A stretch of 64,000 bases of DNA. Source: Chalara sp. BL73 (lineage: Eukaryota > Ascomycota > Leotiomycetes > Helotiales). Under the pieces are notes generated by a model. That model was not told the origin of the DNA, ran no database searches, and worked only from the letters and a program-made list of their open reading frames with translations. Shown one piece after another: positions 35,456 to 46,859 of the stretch (position 1 is its first letter; each line of letters opens with the position of its first letter). Position numbers and translations under genes: made by a program. The stretch lies in assembly GCA_918026815.1 (NCBI GenBank), contig CAKJVC010000006.1, positions 1,364,001 to 1,428,000 of the forward strand, in the 5' to 3' direction.

Positions 35456-36508
35456 CTCGCAGAGATCGTCATGGCTGAGGACTATAGGGTATGTCGATGT
35501 AAAGAGCAGATGGAAGCTCTGCGCGAATTTTTCCTAAGCCTTCCATAAACCGGATAAGTAAGACTCAAGAAAGAAGGTTTAATATTTTCTAGTAATCATG
35601 TAATCGTGATAGATGGGTTTGACGATATCCAAGGGCTTTGTTTGCATTTGCTATGACGCAAAATTAAAGTGCTTATGGCATCTTGGTAGGAAGGTTGGTC
35701 TTTGAACTGAGAGACCTCTTAACATCTTTGCTAATAACACAATTTAGGGACCGGAAGATTATACACAAGAGATCCGAGCTATGTGCCATATTACACAGAA
35801 GGACTCATATCTCTCTGTTTACGCGGATCTGAAGGAGCTACCGTCGAAACTAATTGCAAAATACAACATGCTGAATCCTAATCATTATCAGGCTGTTCTG
35901 AAAGCTCGGCATTTGACGGAGGAGCACTATTTCCAAACACCACATAAACACAGCGATTCACTCCGAATCGAACAATCAGAAGGTCATTGCCCTAGGCATC
36001 ATCGTCGGAACTTGAGAATAGGTTTCGAAGATAAGAAAGACAAGAGGAATGATAAAGAGGCAGGTTCCAGGTGCAACAAGCAAACAGCTTCTGGACTTGG
36101 AGTGACTAGTACAAGGACTGTATCCTCAATCTCGTGGGCGATTACAAGACAACATGTGGCGAAGCGAACGAAGATGCAATTCAGATCCAATAGTACTATA
36201 AAAAAAATCGAATCATTGTAAGTGAGAAAATCTAGTAGGGCACCGACGCGACCTAACAAAAGGCACACACCACCCCAGCTCTACTTGGTGTAAACATCCA
36301 CTGAATCATTCAATTTTCGATACTATAATTCCTGGTGATGGGCTGTATCATAACTCCTTAAAACACTAAGCCCACAAAGTTGCAAAAAAGAATCATAGCA
36401 ATGCCAGGGAGGCGCACCCATTCATGATCTGGTGGCTCGCGGTAAGAATGAATAACCCAAGTAAAACCTAGCGATTACTAAATGGTATGGACCTGCAAGT
36501 CGAGAATT
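35456..36508. other. Spacer with one doubtful ORF
   Basis: A plus-strand frame at 35781-36221 (146 codons, very basic, Ser/Lys/Arg-rich second half) has no recognisable domain and may be chance or a relic. Nothing else seen. Confidence 0.35.
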
Positions 36509-38590
36509 TCAGACGACATCAATGGTTTTGAACTCCAGTTCCCCAGTTTGCAAAGCCTCCCCATGCATAATCCCATGGATATATGTCTCACCAACAAGCA
36601 CCCAGGAGCCGCCTTCCGCTGCAGCTGGCCGAAAGGCGTAAGGCACATATGCGCCAGCGACGAGCATGATGGTATCCCCTTCAAGCAACGTAAACGGCCC
36701 AAGTCCCATGTAGCCCTTCTCTGTCATGAAAAACCGCCTGTTCAAGCCCACAGAATTGAATGTAGCAGCGAATAAGTCGGGATCATCTTGCATTTGCAAT
36801 TCTTTGGCATCGTTTCGGCGAGCTGAAGCCACGCCAGCTCTTGGAAAGTTGATTATCCTCCCAGTATAATTGCGGTTGCCCATTGATATTTCCATCGCTT
36901 GTCGGATTGCAAATTCTGGGGTCTCGCAAGCTGAAATAAATGTTTCAACTACAGCAGCCAGTTTTTCGGCGCGGTATGCATACCTTGATGGTCTTAGGAC
37001 TAAAGCCTGAGTAATCATCCTGTTCCATCGTGACTTCTTGATCTCCATGGCGCTTCCTATTAGCACGCCAAGCCAATTAAGGAAACTTAGTATCAGGGCT
37101 GGTGAAGCTGGATGTGTCCCATCGGACAAATCTGCAATTAGAGTGCGTGCCAAGGCGGACACGGTAGGTTCTTTGGTCGGAGGGTACACAGCTCCAAAGC
37201 TGGAAGCTATAGTAAGAAAGCCCCCTTGTAGTAATGCAAGTAACATTGCTCCAACAAGTTCTGCGTGAGATTCACCCATGTAGGCAACTTTGTCCCATTG
37301 CGCTGCTGAGAGATGTAGTGTCTGGGTATCTTCTGAAATGCGGAACATAGAATACATGGCCGTCGCAGTCGTAAAGGCATCGCCGCCGAAAGAGCGAAGC
37401 GGCTTCGGCAACAATGTAATACTAGGATCTGGCACCCAAGATGGAAGGCCTGGTGCCATAGACTTCCTTCCTGGGAAATATCCGTCACACCCGACAAGTG
37501 AAAGAACGTATAAGCCCGGCTCTTGATAAAGCAAGCATTTTGCACATTCCATATAGACCTCAGTCGTAGATTTGCTGTAGTCTGCAACCAATTCTGACTT
37601 GGGGGCACTCTGAGTTGAGGAAAGAGGTGCATTTCCGTCGTGCCTAGGGCAAATCTGCAAGGACTTCGGATCACAAATTGAAAGCAGGGCGAAGACTTTG
37701 TCCCTTGGGTCAGTGGATTGGCGGTCGCGGTATAGGGTTAGGATATCTCCAAAGCGCAATCGTGCACCGTGGACCATGGCATCTCGAGTTCGAAGGGCAG
37801 GAGATAAGAAGTCCAGCTCTGGTATAGGAGCACCTTGAGATAGATGCATCCAGTAGTTGACCCATTTGGATGCATTGAGCAACATCTCTTGAGGAACCTT
37901 GTGGGGCCCGAGATGTATGACTATCTGACGAGCGAGCAGTATTTCTTGAACCACCCAGACTCTTCCAAACCAACCGTTAAAAACGAGTACCAACATCGCA
38001 CTCCAAGCGTACTCATAAGTAGAACTTGACTGCTCTACGAAACCAGCCGCGCTGTCATAGGTATGGCCGTCATGTATTATCTCAGCGCGGGGTACTTCGT
38101 CAGTCCAACGTGGCATCGTGGCCATAAATTGCAGAGCTACTTCCGAAAGGCGATCTGCCCTTCCAAGCCATCCAAAGACCGTCTCAGCAGCACCGAATAT
38201 GCTCCCCATCAAGCCAACTTGGGAACTCCGCTCCGCAACATTGCTCTGATCGATACATATCGCGTCAATCCAAATGGAATTGCCATTCCAAGTCTTACGA
38301 AGCTCAAATAAGGCGTCGTATAAGTTTTGGCTAATTGAGAGGGCAGCGCCGTTGCAGTTAATGATTCTCTTGCGGTTTCCCGACTCCCCAAAGAGTTTCC
38401 AGGTGTACGACAGGGCCACATAGGACGGCCTGTTCTCGAGGTCTACTTCTTCTAATGAGCACCGGATGAGGCCTCCATCGTCGGTCGGCTGGACCCGAAG
38501 GAGGCGGATTGAGCTTGGATTCGTGAGAGAATTGTATTTAAAAGGATGGAGCTTTAGTCTCTGCAATCTCCTGATTAGCCGAATCTTCAT
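36509..38590 (-). CDS. Heterokaryon-incompatibility (HET) domain protein
   Basis: Single-exon 693-aa protein. The HET domain starts at about residue 57: SYVALSYTWK, then LSISQNLYDALFELRK and the central signature SIWIDAICIDQSNVAERSSQV, ending in SIFGAAETVFGWLG. HET domains are TIR-related and trigger regulated cell death on non-self fusion. The middle has the usual RLRFGDILTLYRDRQSTDPR and DKVFALLSI helix and a LPSWVPD tryptophan motif. The C-terminal module RRFFMTEKGYMGLGP with GDTIMLVAGAYVPYAFR is the conserved end of the widespread HET family. It is intact, with no premature stop, and lies 1.2 kb from a HeLo-like protein, another cell-death family. Confidence 0.95.
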   Translation of the reverse strand: MKIRLIRRLQRLKLHPFKYNSLTNPSSIRLLRVQPTDDGGLIRCSLEEVDLENRPSYVALSYTWKLFGESGNRKRIINCNGAALSISQNLYDALFELRKTWNGNSIWIDAICIDQSNVAERSSQVGLMGSIFGAAETVFGWLGRADRLSEVALQFMATMPRWTDEVPRAEIIHDGHTYDSAAGFVEQSSSTYEYAWSAMLVLVFNGWFGRVWVVQEILLARQIVIHLGPHKVPQEMLLNASKWVNYWMHLSQGAPIPELDFLSPALRTRDAMVHGARLRFGDILTLYRDRQSTDPRDKVFALLSICDPKSLQICPRHDGNAPLSSTQSAPKSELVADYSKSTTEVYMECAKCLLYQEPGLYVLSLVGCDGYFPGRKSMAPGLPSWVPDPSITLLPKPLRSFGGDAFTTATAMYSMFRISEDTQTLHLSAAQWDKVAYMGESHAELVGAMLLALLQGGFLTIASSFGAVYPPTKEPTVSALARTLIADLSDGTHPASPALILSFLNWLGVLIGSAMEIKKSRWNRMITQALVLRPSRYAYRAEKLAAVVETFISACETPEFAIRQAMEISMGNRNYTGRIINFPRAGVASARRNDAKELQMQDDPDLFAATFNSVGLNRRFFMTEKGYMGLGPFTLLEGDTIMLVAGAYVPYAFRPAAAEGGSWVLVGETYIHGIMHGEALQTGELEFKTIDVV

Positions 38591-39838
38591 GGTGCGTCAG
38601 GCATCAATTAAAGCATCCGTACCGAAAGATGTCCATCAACCCATCTTGCTATCGCCCTTCCACTTTCCCTTCTGTTAGGTAGTCGATATAATTGCCACAA
38701 TAACTGCTTATCTAACGGGCTCCGCATTGCTGTCCACCTTAAGTACCTTACGAGGGTAACGGATGAATAGTGGTTGTTCTTGTAGTAGAGAGCTGAGTGT
38801 ACTAACCCGATTAATCTCCCTACTAGCTACGGGGGCCGGTACGTTCGCAAGCCCACGAAGGTGGTATAGGTCCAAGCGCCTCGACCATGGTGAGGTGAGC
38901 GGGGTGACCTAACGAGAGTTAGCAGTAAGCGGGTGTGCTAAGTAGGGAGTACTTGGCCCTTAACAAGCGGATGGGCTTGTCGTTTCTATGGCTATGTATA
39001 TATTGAGCTAACAGAGTACTATGCAAGGAATGCTTACCTTTGAGCCAAATTAATGCGGTTGTCGCGACCCTGGCCCAACTTCGCTTATGACCCCTAGGTC
39101 TCGGCCCCTGACACGACAGGCCAGACTCGCTTACACTGGCCCCTGACCAGTCTCCTGTATATAAAGTGCTCTTCCCTTCCTTTCATCTGTAGCTTGTTCT
39201 CTTCGTTGTGACAATAGATAGACGTTACACCTTTGAGTCCTTCTCCCTAGATCTACGGATCGAGACCCCTGTCCGCCTTGAGTTGTTACAGCGGACGCTG
39301 GTTTCTTCGCAAGCTAAAATAGGGCCAGCCAATAAAACCCTTGAAATTGTGAGTATAAGAGAATTATAGGCATTGAGTAAAACTTATTTCGTTGTAGTCC
39401 GCTGTATTTCTTTTTATTTTTATTTTAAGTAATAATTCAACAAGTAGCATTTATCATAACTGATATTTCCGAAACACAACCATTTTATATATTTTACAAT
39501 AACACGGCTGCTGTTTTTATTTGTCAGGGGTTCACTAAACAAAAAAAAGCATTTAAAAGCTTCGAGGAAGCGAAGTGAGCGGCTGAAGGTGCGTAGAACA
39601 GCGGCCAAACTTCTATTTTGGCACTCCCAAACCGCTGTACTCAGGCTTATTGTATTATTTAAGTTTTGATAGGGGGATCCCCCACAACTAGACGCATTAT
39701 TTCACGGGACCACATCCCTGTATTGAATACGTCATTCTCTCTCAATTTATTTCATTACAGCACAACCAAACTAACCCTTTTGCATGATCTCCTTCCCTAA
39801 CACACCATGCCACTAGACGCGTTACGCCACGACTTACG
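38591..39838. other. Intergenic region with possible solo-LTR-like segment
   Basis: About 38675-39293 has the look of a retrotransposon LTR: it begins tgttagg, contains a strong TATA box (tatataaag at about 39158) and ends gttgttaca. No target duplication or internal element could be confirmed, so this is weak. The stretch 39400-39560 is AT-rich with no gene. Confidence 0.3.
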
Positions 39839-41758
39839 TCAAGCACAACATCTTTCCAATTCGGAGACGACGTGTTTCTCAAAGGACACCTGTAAATGAA
39901 AGTCTGTCCTACCTGACAGGGCTTTATCGCCAGTATCGAAGTCATTAACCAAGCACCTCTGTACCGCTCGCCAGTATATCAGGCCCATTCTTGATTGCAG
40001 TTTATCGCAGTACTCGGTCTTAACTCGCAGCCTGAATTCTGTATCGTCCTTACATTTGAACCACATCTTGTCGATAGTTCTCCATAGGCCAATCTCGAGG
40101 AGAACGAGACCCATGCTATATATGTCGAACTGAGGTCGGTATGGGGTTCGTTTGGAGGGACCTGCACTGAGCCAGACATCGGGGTGGCTGTACATCTGGA
40201 TGATTTCGCGTTTTGTCTGGAAACCCAGCGTAGATATTGATAGCGTCTCGGACAGTTCGGAAGGGTGATCCGGCCGAGAGAGATCCCACCCTAGTAAAAA
40301 GAATGATGGGAGTGGTTCAGGGGCCACCGTTAGCGGCCTAGTGCTGGAAACAGCTGAGTTCAGTTCACTGCTAACGACATCAGAGGTTGACTCTGAATTC
40401 AATACTGAAGTGTTTGGGCGGTTAGCAACACTTCCAATCCTTGGCTGCTGGAAACAGATAAAATTATCACTCCTGATAGATTTGTGGAGCCACCTCACAG
40501 AGTGAAGAGATGCAAGACACAACGAGAATTTCTTCGCCAATTCAAAACGCTGCCCGATAGGCGGCGGCGTTTTCTCGGTAGATAAGATGGTATCCCGAAG
40601 CGTTGCCATGGTAACTAAACTGGAGTCTGTGGTAGAGAAGATGATTCCAATTCTCGAATTGTCTGTGTCTGAAACCAGACCCCTACAAGGAAGAGCCAGA
40701 AATTTGTTGAAAAGATCATTTCGATTGAGGATTGCGACCAAATTGGCAAGGCGTATAGACTGCTCGACCCGAAAAGGATGTTCCTTGCTGAAGTATTTCC
40801 ATTCGACTATGGCAGGTTTGTCATCTAATATTGATAGACTTCGTGACTCTCCAATCCGTAAGGTACCGCGCTTGAAATCCTCTACTGGATATGTATGGAT
40901 CCTAGTGTTCACCGATTCGGTAGTCAAAGTTGATGTGGACTTATCCGAAGCCACATCGTTATTCTCCTCTTTCTGTTCGCGTATTTGCCACCTTCTCATA
41001 CTAGCCAGAGGCTTCAAGTCGCTACCATCAGGCAGGCTCTGCATCAGTGCAAGTGTGTGTGAATCTGCGTTGTCGAGAATTGCCATGTTTGTCCTGCGAC
41101 TAACCTGAATCCGAAGACTGTATTGTAAAAGGTCTATCAACGAGCCGTTCAGAGATTCGATGGTCGACAATAATTGAGTGATTGCGCTTTTGTCCATTGA
41201 GAGCCATCGAGCAGTAGAGGAAAGCGAGGCTCCATCCGAAGATCTAAGTCCTCTGCTAGCTTCTAAATAATCAGCCTTTACAGAGGTCAACTCGGCTTTG
41301 CTTTTTGCAGAGAACTTTCCCCAGTTAAAATGCAATATTCTATTGCTACGTTCTGAGGCCCTTGATCGCTTCGATTCGACGTACTTCGCAAAGATCCTAC
41401 TCGCTTCATCAAATTTTTGATTCATGCTTCTTACAATATCAATTGTCAAGCGAACAATCTCCTTGTTGCTGAAGCGTAGTTCTGTTTCCAAAGTTGCCTC
41501 AAACTGCTGAAAGTCTTCTGAGTAATGCCATTTTGGGTTAGTCTCTTCCAGTTCGATTATGTCTTGTATCCCCAGCGTGAAACACCACCACTCGAACTTC
41601 AAGCCTTGGGTGACCATTCGAAAATGTAATTCCTTTTGTTCTCTGGGAATCAAATCTGTATGCCGAAATTCGCTAAAGATCGTCAAGCCGATCTTGGTGA
41701 CCCTGACCAGCTCGATAGAAGCCGCAACAGCGCCAAGAACCTCCAAACCTGTCGCCAT
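39839..41758 (-). CDS. HeLo-like domain fused to a kinase-like (pseudokinase) domain
   Basis: Single-exon 639-aa protein. The N-terminal about 210 residues start MATGLEVLGAVAASIELVRV and continue HFRMVTQGLKFEWWCFTLGI, the pattern of the HeLo/prion-inhibition helical domain that forms membrane pores in HET-S and HELLP. A Ser-rich linker follows. From about residue 300 a protein-kinase fold can be traced: a putative beta-3 Lys in AIVEWKYF, the catalytic loop replaced by WLHKSIRSDNF (no HRD Asp, about 424), LLGWDLSRPD in place of DFG (about 491), and FDIYSMGLVLLEIGLW for the F-helix. Missing catalytic residues suggest a pseudokinase. It is transcribed away from the kinase-ankyrin gene across 421 bp. 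A cell-death effector or sensor role is inferred from the family. Confidence 0.85.
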   Translation of the reverse strand: MATGLEVLGAVAASIELVRVTKIGLTIFSEFRHTDLIPREQKELHFRMVTQGLKFEWWCFTLGIQDIIELEETNPKWHYSEDFQQFEATLETELRFSNKEIVRLTIDIVRSMNQKFDEASRIFAKYVESKRSRASERSNRILHFNWGKFSAKSKAELTSVKADYLEASRGLRSSDGASLSSTARWLSMDKSAITQLLSTIESLNGSLIDLLQYSLRIQVSRRTNMAILDNADSHTLALMQSLPDGSDLKPLASMRRWQIREQKEENNDVASDKSTSTLTTESVNTRIHTYPVEDFKRGTLRIGESRSLSILDDKPAIVEWKYFSKEHPFRVEQSIRLANLVAILNRNDLFNKFLALPCRGLVSDTDNSRIGIIFSTTDSSLVTMATLRDTILSTEKTPPPIGQRFELAKKFSLCLASLHSVRWLHKSIRSDNFICFQQPRIGSVANRPNTSVLNSESTSDVVSSELNSAVSSTRPLTVAPEPLPSFFLLGWDLSRPDHPSELSETLSISTLGFQTKREIIQMYSHPDVWLSAGPSKRTPYRPQFDIYSMGLVLLEIGLWRTIDKMWFKCKDDTEFRLRVKTEYCDKLQSRMGLIYWRAVQRCLVNDFDTGDKALSGRTDFHLQVSFEKHVVSELERCCA

Positions 41759-42179
41759 GTTCTTGTTCTACTTACACTAGAGCACCAAGGAATTGGGTAA
41801 AAACCCTGATTAAGGCTGCGATTCAATGTGTTGGGAGGATGTCGGCCTTACCTGTGGAGCTTGCCCTTTTGACTGTTCCAGCCTTACTTTGCAACAACTG
41901 GAATATGAAGGCTGCACGTAAAATTCGATTGCCTTGCACAGCCCCCACCAGAGACGAGGCGTACTGTAGGGTGAACCGCTATGGTCCGTCTCCTCCCTCT
42001 CTCCTTTTACCCCGCCCCCACATCCTGGCCCCAGCTTGTGCTTACTAGTAACCACCGAGCAACCTCTGCCGTTCTTATCAGGCTGTATTTCCATCTCATT
42101 CCTTCCAAAGCCGCTCAATTTCCTGCGCGGGCATAACCATAATCGCCGCAATAGTTTCATAATTTAACATCTAGAAACC
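41759..42179. promoter_or_regulatory. Bidirectional promoter between HeLo-pseudokinase and kinase-ankyrin genes
   Basis: The 421-bp spacer between two outward-reading genes. No specific sites were identified. The compact head-to-head layout suggests co-expression. Confidence 0.45.
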
Positions 42180-45100
42180 ATGACAACAAATACATCGTTT
42201 GCTCCTCAAGGCAGCGTCAATTTGGTCGATCTCAGGTACTCGATAACGCAAACAAGGACAAATTTCACAAGGCTACGAGAAAATTTCAGTAGAGGTCAAG
42301 GCAATGAGCCACTGCCAGATTTCATTACTCTAACCAGTTTGATCTGTGACATATACCGGAGGCATGGAGATGATCTCGTCCCCATTTCCCAGATCCAACC
42401 GAGTAAAGAGACGCAGTACAACAAAGGCCACACAAGCACTATCAGCCATACCAGGATCCCAGAGCTTCGCGCATCAAATGCTTCTGATGACACGCTAGAT
42501 ACGCGACCCCAGGCTCTGATCGTCAAGCGACCGCGGCAGAGTATTCTCGAAGAACAGTCGTACGCATTGATCAGCTTTATCACCGAGCTGAGAATAAGGA
42601 TGCACCCCCCCCTACGAGACCATCCTAGCATCGCTCGATTCCGCGGCATTTGTTGGGACTTTGAAGATGAAGAGGCAACTATTCCCCGTCCGTTACTTCT
42701 GGAGGAACTAGCTCCTCAGGGTGCCCTTGATAATTTCTGGCAACGATGGAATTTTGTGCGGATGAACTTCAAACCAAAGTTAGACATGTGCCGAGATGTC
42801 GCGGAGGGATTACTTGCACTTCATCACTGCGGGATCGTTCATGGAGATGTGAAGCCAGAGAATCTCCTGGTGTTCCCACGACCTAATGGAAAGGATGAGT
42901 TCATGGTTAAGTTGACAGACTTCGGCCATTCGGTGTTCGAACACAATCGATTGAATGCTCTTCCCGCTTTCACTCCACAATGGTGCGCACCTGAGGCCAC
43001 TAAGGCAACAAATATGAGTTTCAAGGACATGATAGCTACTGACTGCTATTCATATGGACTTGTCATTCTATCTGTCATGATTGGCCGACCCTTTCACGTT
43101 GATATGGAGGACGTTGAGATCCGTAAGCAAGGTGACACCTTGCTTACAAAGGCAGTAGACTTAATCAAAAAGGAAGACAGAGAAAATACAGATTCTGACC
43201 TGAACTTGGATGTTATCCGAAGGTTATTGAGCCACACTGTGCAACTAAACAAGAAACGGCGAAATTTGAAACATTGCCTCAGCATAATCAAAAGGTAAGC
43301 ACAATACCTCGACTCCATACATCAATACTATTTTCTAACAGCTCAATAGATATAATGAAATCAACGGTCACAGCTTAGACAATTTCTACAGGCATCACAC
43401 TAGCTATGCAAGACCATTAGCTCAAATGAAGGTATCAGAAATGGTATATTTACACTTAGCCAACCCGAGTAACCTTAACTAACCCAATGCTGGATTAGGT
43501 CATAATCGGGTATCAAACACTGTCGAGAACAAGTCACCAACTCAAGAAGCATCTTAGTTCGGCTTTATTACGAATTGCTTCTAACAGTAAAGACCCTCGA
43601 AAAATGTCTTGTGCTTGGGAACTTGCCGTGTGTTACTTTTCTGGGTTCGGGGTTTCAGTCTCATTCCCAGATTGCCTGCACTGGCTTTCAGTAGCATCAA
43701 ATGGGGGAGTTGTGGTAGCGCAGAATGTTTCACAGTTACTCTGTGAAGCAATGCAAGGGGAGCATACAGAACCTCTGAGAGGAATTGAAGTTGCTAGTCC
43801 CAAGACTTATCAATTGCCACAAACAATAAGTGAGCAGGTCGCGCCAGAATCAGCAGCCGAGAATGCTACAAGTAAAATCTACTCAAGCAGTATTGACGAA
43901 ATAGAATATTACTCTGACGATGACAGCTATGAAGGAGAGCAGGTTGGTCGCCGCTATGATACCCGCACCCTTCCAAGTTTACCTGACAAAGTCTCGCAAA
44001 TCCTTCATTGTGGAGCTGTAAAGGAACTACAAGAAGTTCTTAACGAGGAGCCTTTGATTCTCAATAGCCAAAATGACGAAGGAAATACACTACTCTTTCT
44101 GGCTGCAAAGCTACAGAATGCCGATCTTTTCGAATTTTTGGTGTCTCAGCCTAACATAGATGCTAGCATTTGCAACAAACTACAACGCACTATACTACAT
44201 GAGTTGGCATTGCTTGATGAGTCGATGATTAGAAGCACAGTTCCAAGGTTGATTGCGAAGGGGGCTGATATTTACCATGAGGCGCTGCCTAGATCGAGTG
44301 AAACTGGTCTGACATTCTCATTTGGTATTCGCTGCGATTCTCTGCTCAACTGTATCCTTGTTGGTAATCTCACTCTTCTAGAATGCCTTTTGGAAGCTTG
44401 CCATTTGCCAGGGACGAAGGTCCCCTGCCGAATGTGCGAAGCAGGTTCTCATTTCCGTAGGACTTTGGCCATATCGCTATCAATACTCCGTGCAGATGCG
44501 ATTGAGTTGTTAGTAGAGCATGTCAAAACACACAGGAGTACAAAAGAAATTGATCTCAGCCGGATTGAAGTATGGGCTGGTCAAGAATTGCTTCCACTTT
44601 ACAAAGTCCCATTTAACTCTGTTGTTGTTACCGCCATGGATCTACCAGAGTCACTATTCAGAGCGATTAACTATGGCGCCAAACATAATGTATTCCTAGA
44701 ACGGACGATCCGCTTCCTTCTTACCACTGCAAAGGACATCCATACACTGGCATACTCCATTCTAGGCGAAGCTGTATCCAGGAACAACGTTTACGCTATT
44801 TACTTCCTACTTCAGGAAGGTAGAGCACGCAAGTTTCCGGGAAGGTGGTGGGTCAATGGGCCTTCTGAGAGTTGGCCTATTCTAGAATCAATCGAACTCG
44901 GCTACAGGGAAGCATATGAAGCATTCTTGAAAGAGGACCCGTCCTTTTTCTCAGCATGTATTGAGCTGCCGTGTTCGAAAGATGACTGTAGCGAAGAGCA
45001 TGAAACACAGTGGAGTTATGTGAAAAGAATACTTTTCGGACTAAAGCGAGACTCGGAACCTGCGCCAGATGACACTCATAAGATCAACCAGGTGCAAACT

Positions 45101-46485
45101 GCATTGGAAATATTTGTTAAGTCCTCTCATAAAGACAAATACTTCTTGTAAGCAAATTGCCCTTATTCCATCTATGAACACTCACTAATATGATAGGCAG
45201 GAAGTCAATCCTTGATAAAAGTCATAAGAGCTTGGTCACCGTGAAGTGGCCTAAGTTCTTTGAATATGCAATCTTAGATTCCTCTTTTGATATTGCAACT
45301 GTTGTTGCAACACGCTTCCCTGAAATATGGACACGTAAAAAATCCAAGAATAGAAAGTTGGGCGGGTATCGGTTCAAAAACATTGGCTTAGATCTGCGGG
45401 CTCCAGACATGATCTCTCAAATTCTCGCTGATGGCTCTTATGAGCAATGCCAATTCGTTTTCAAACAACTTTTTTCTCAACGAAAAACTCCCTCCGCGAA
45501 AACCAGACTTGGCGAAAGTTATCAAGGTGATGGTATACCTGAGTGGATGAGATGCACCCTAACCAATATCGAGTATAAGTATTTGCTTCTGGGAAATATT
45601 AATACCTCCCGTGCGGATCGGCACGCCTTATGGGATGTCATTGGGGAGCAAGTCGCACTTGGACACTCGACCTCAGCAAGTTATCTACGACTTGCTATTC
45701 GTAGAGGAAATGTTGATGCTTTAGAGCAAATGTTGTCACGAGGGTGGAATAGCAACGGTGCCTTCTGGTTATATTTCTCAACCCCTTTACAATCCTGCCG
45801 AGCCTTGTCTCGCGAACTAGAGGTGGATTTTGATATCATATTCGAATTTGATGAGATAATAGAAGATCTCGATCCCGACCTGCCTCAGGACGAATGGATG
45901 AACAGCGCCATGCATGTAACCATCTACAATGCATATCGGAAGAAGCTGAGGGAGTATCGCTCTATGGAGTGGAAATCCAGGAATGATAAATGCCAAGAGA
46001 TCCTACTTGATCATGGGGGAAGGGTATCACCTCTTGTTACTTACTTCTCGCAACGGCCAGAGACGGCTCTGCTATGGCTGACTATGTTAGCTGTTCCGAT
46101 ATACTTTTTGGTATTACCGCTATGTCTGGTATACCTGACATCCGATGTCTGGCAAGATATGCCCCATGCTCAGAAATTTGTATTCGTATATATCTGGGCT
46201 TTCCTTACTTTCTTTTTCCCTTTCGTTCCTTTGCTTCTTTCAATGAAACGAATGTATGAGCGATCTCGGAGAGCCGGAGGGGTTCTGTTCTCGGCGTTGT
46301 TTATAATCCTCAACCATTTTGTGGTGCCCATCTCTATCATCAGGCTAAACTGGAAACCGTTACTATTTTGTAGTAATAGTGTGGAGGTTAGTGGCAACGC
46401 CATATGCACGGACTACTCATACTTGTTTCCTCTTGTTGTTCTGGCCATCGAGTCATGGATTTCCATATGGTTCTTTTATGTGTGA
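42180..46485 (+). CDS. Protein kinase - SEL1-like - ankyrin - four-TM fusion protein
   Basis: Four exons: 42180-43294, 43350-43431, 43499-45147 and 45201-46485. The GT-AG introns are 55, 67 and 53 nt and all junctions keep frame (IIK|RYNEING, LAQMK|VIIGYQTL, KYF|LKSILDK); predicted product about 1376 aa. The kinase domain (about 110-370) has all key residues: VK (Lys116), Glu136, HGDVKPENLL (221-230), TDFG (246-249) and APE (270-272), so it should be active. Residues about 400-480 (CAWELAVCYFSGFGVSV, then CLHWLSVASNGG) look SEL1-like. About 560-670 contain ankyrin-type repeats (DEGNTLLFLAAKLQNADLFE). The C-terminus has four hydrophobic helices at about 1237-1262, 1275-1295, 1309-1331 and 1354-1376. 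Probably membrane-anchored signalling. I know of no named system with this layout. Confidence 0.85.
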
Positions 46486-46859
46486 GCCATCGAGCTTAGG
46501 ATATCCCTGTAAATATTTCCATATTGAATACAGGAGTCGAAAATGCTTTGAATAGCTTGTTGTAGCTGCTATATAGCAATCTCTGGATGCAGAATTTATG
46601 TTAATTACATCTAACCAATCAGTTTTAAACTGGAAGCGAAAATTTATAATAGCTTTAGGAAGCAGAATCAGAATCTGAAAGGCGGATGGCGGTCACGGTC
46701 AGGCGATGAAAAACGGTTGTCCGACGCGTCAACAGCGTAAAGGTAGTCGCCTCGCCTGTTCTTTTTAAAATGCTCATTTACCGGCTCTAGTAAATTTTAT
46801 TCTGGCTAATATATTGCAGCAGCGTTTTATTTGCATTTATGGTGTTGACCAAAAAAAAG
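46486..46859. other. Intergenic spacer
   Basis: Short AT-rich 3' region of the kinase fusion gene. Nothing else recognised. Confidence 0.4.

Noticed and set aside
35781..36221. Plus-strand 146-codon ORF
   Set aside because: Very basic and Ser-rich, with no domain; probably chance or relic.
37207..37973. Minus-strand ORFs inside the HET gene
   Set aside because: Other-frame shadows of the intact 693-codon HET reading frame.
40587..41108. 173-codon plus-strand ORF
   Set aside because: Antisense to the HeLo-pseudokinase gene, with no domain and a low-complexity, basic composition.
42180..46485. Three separate genes (kinase, ankyrin protein, membrane protein)
   Set aside because: GT-AG introns at all boundaries restore a continuous frame through conserved-looking sequence, and no start or stop context supports separate genes.
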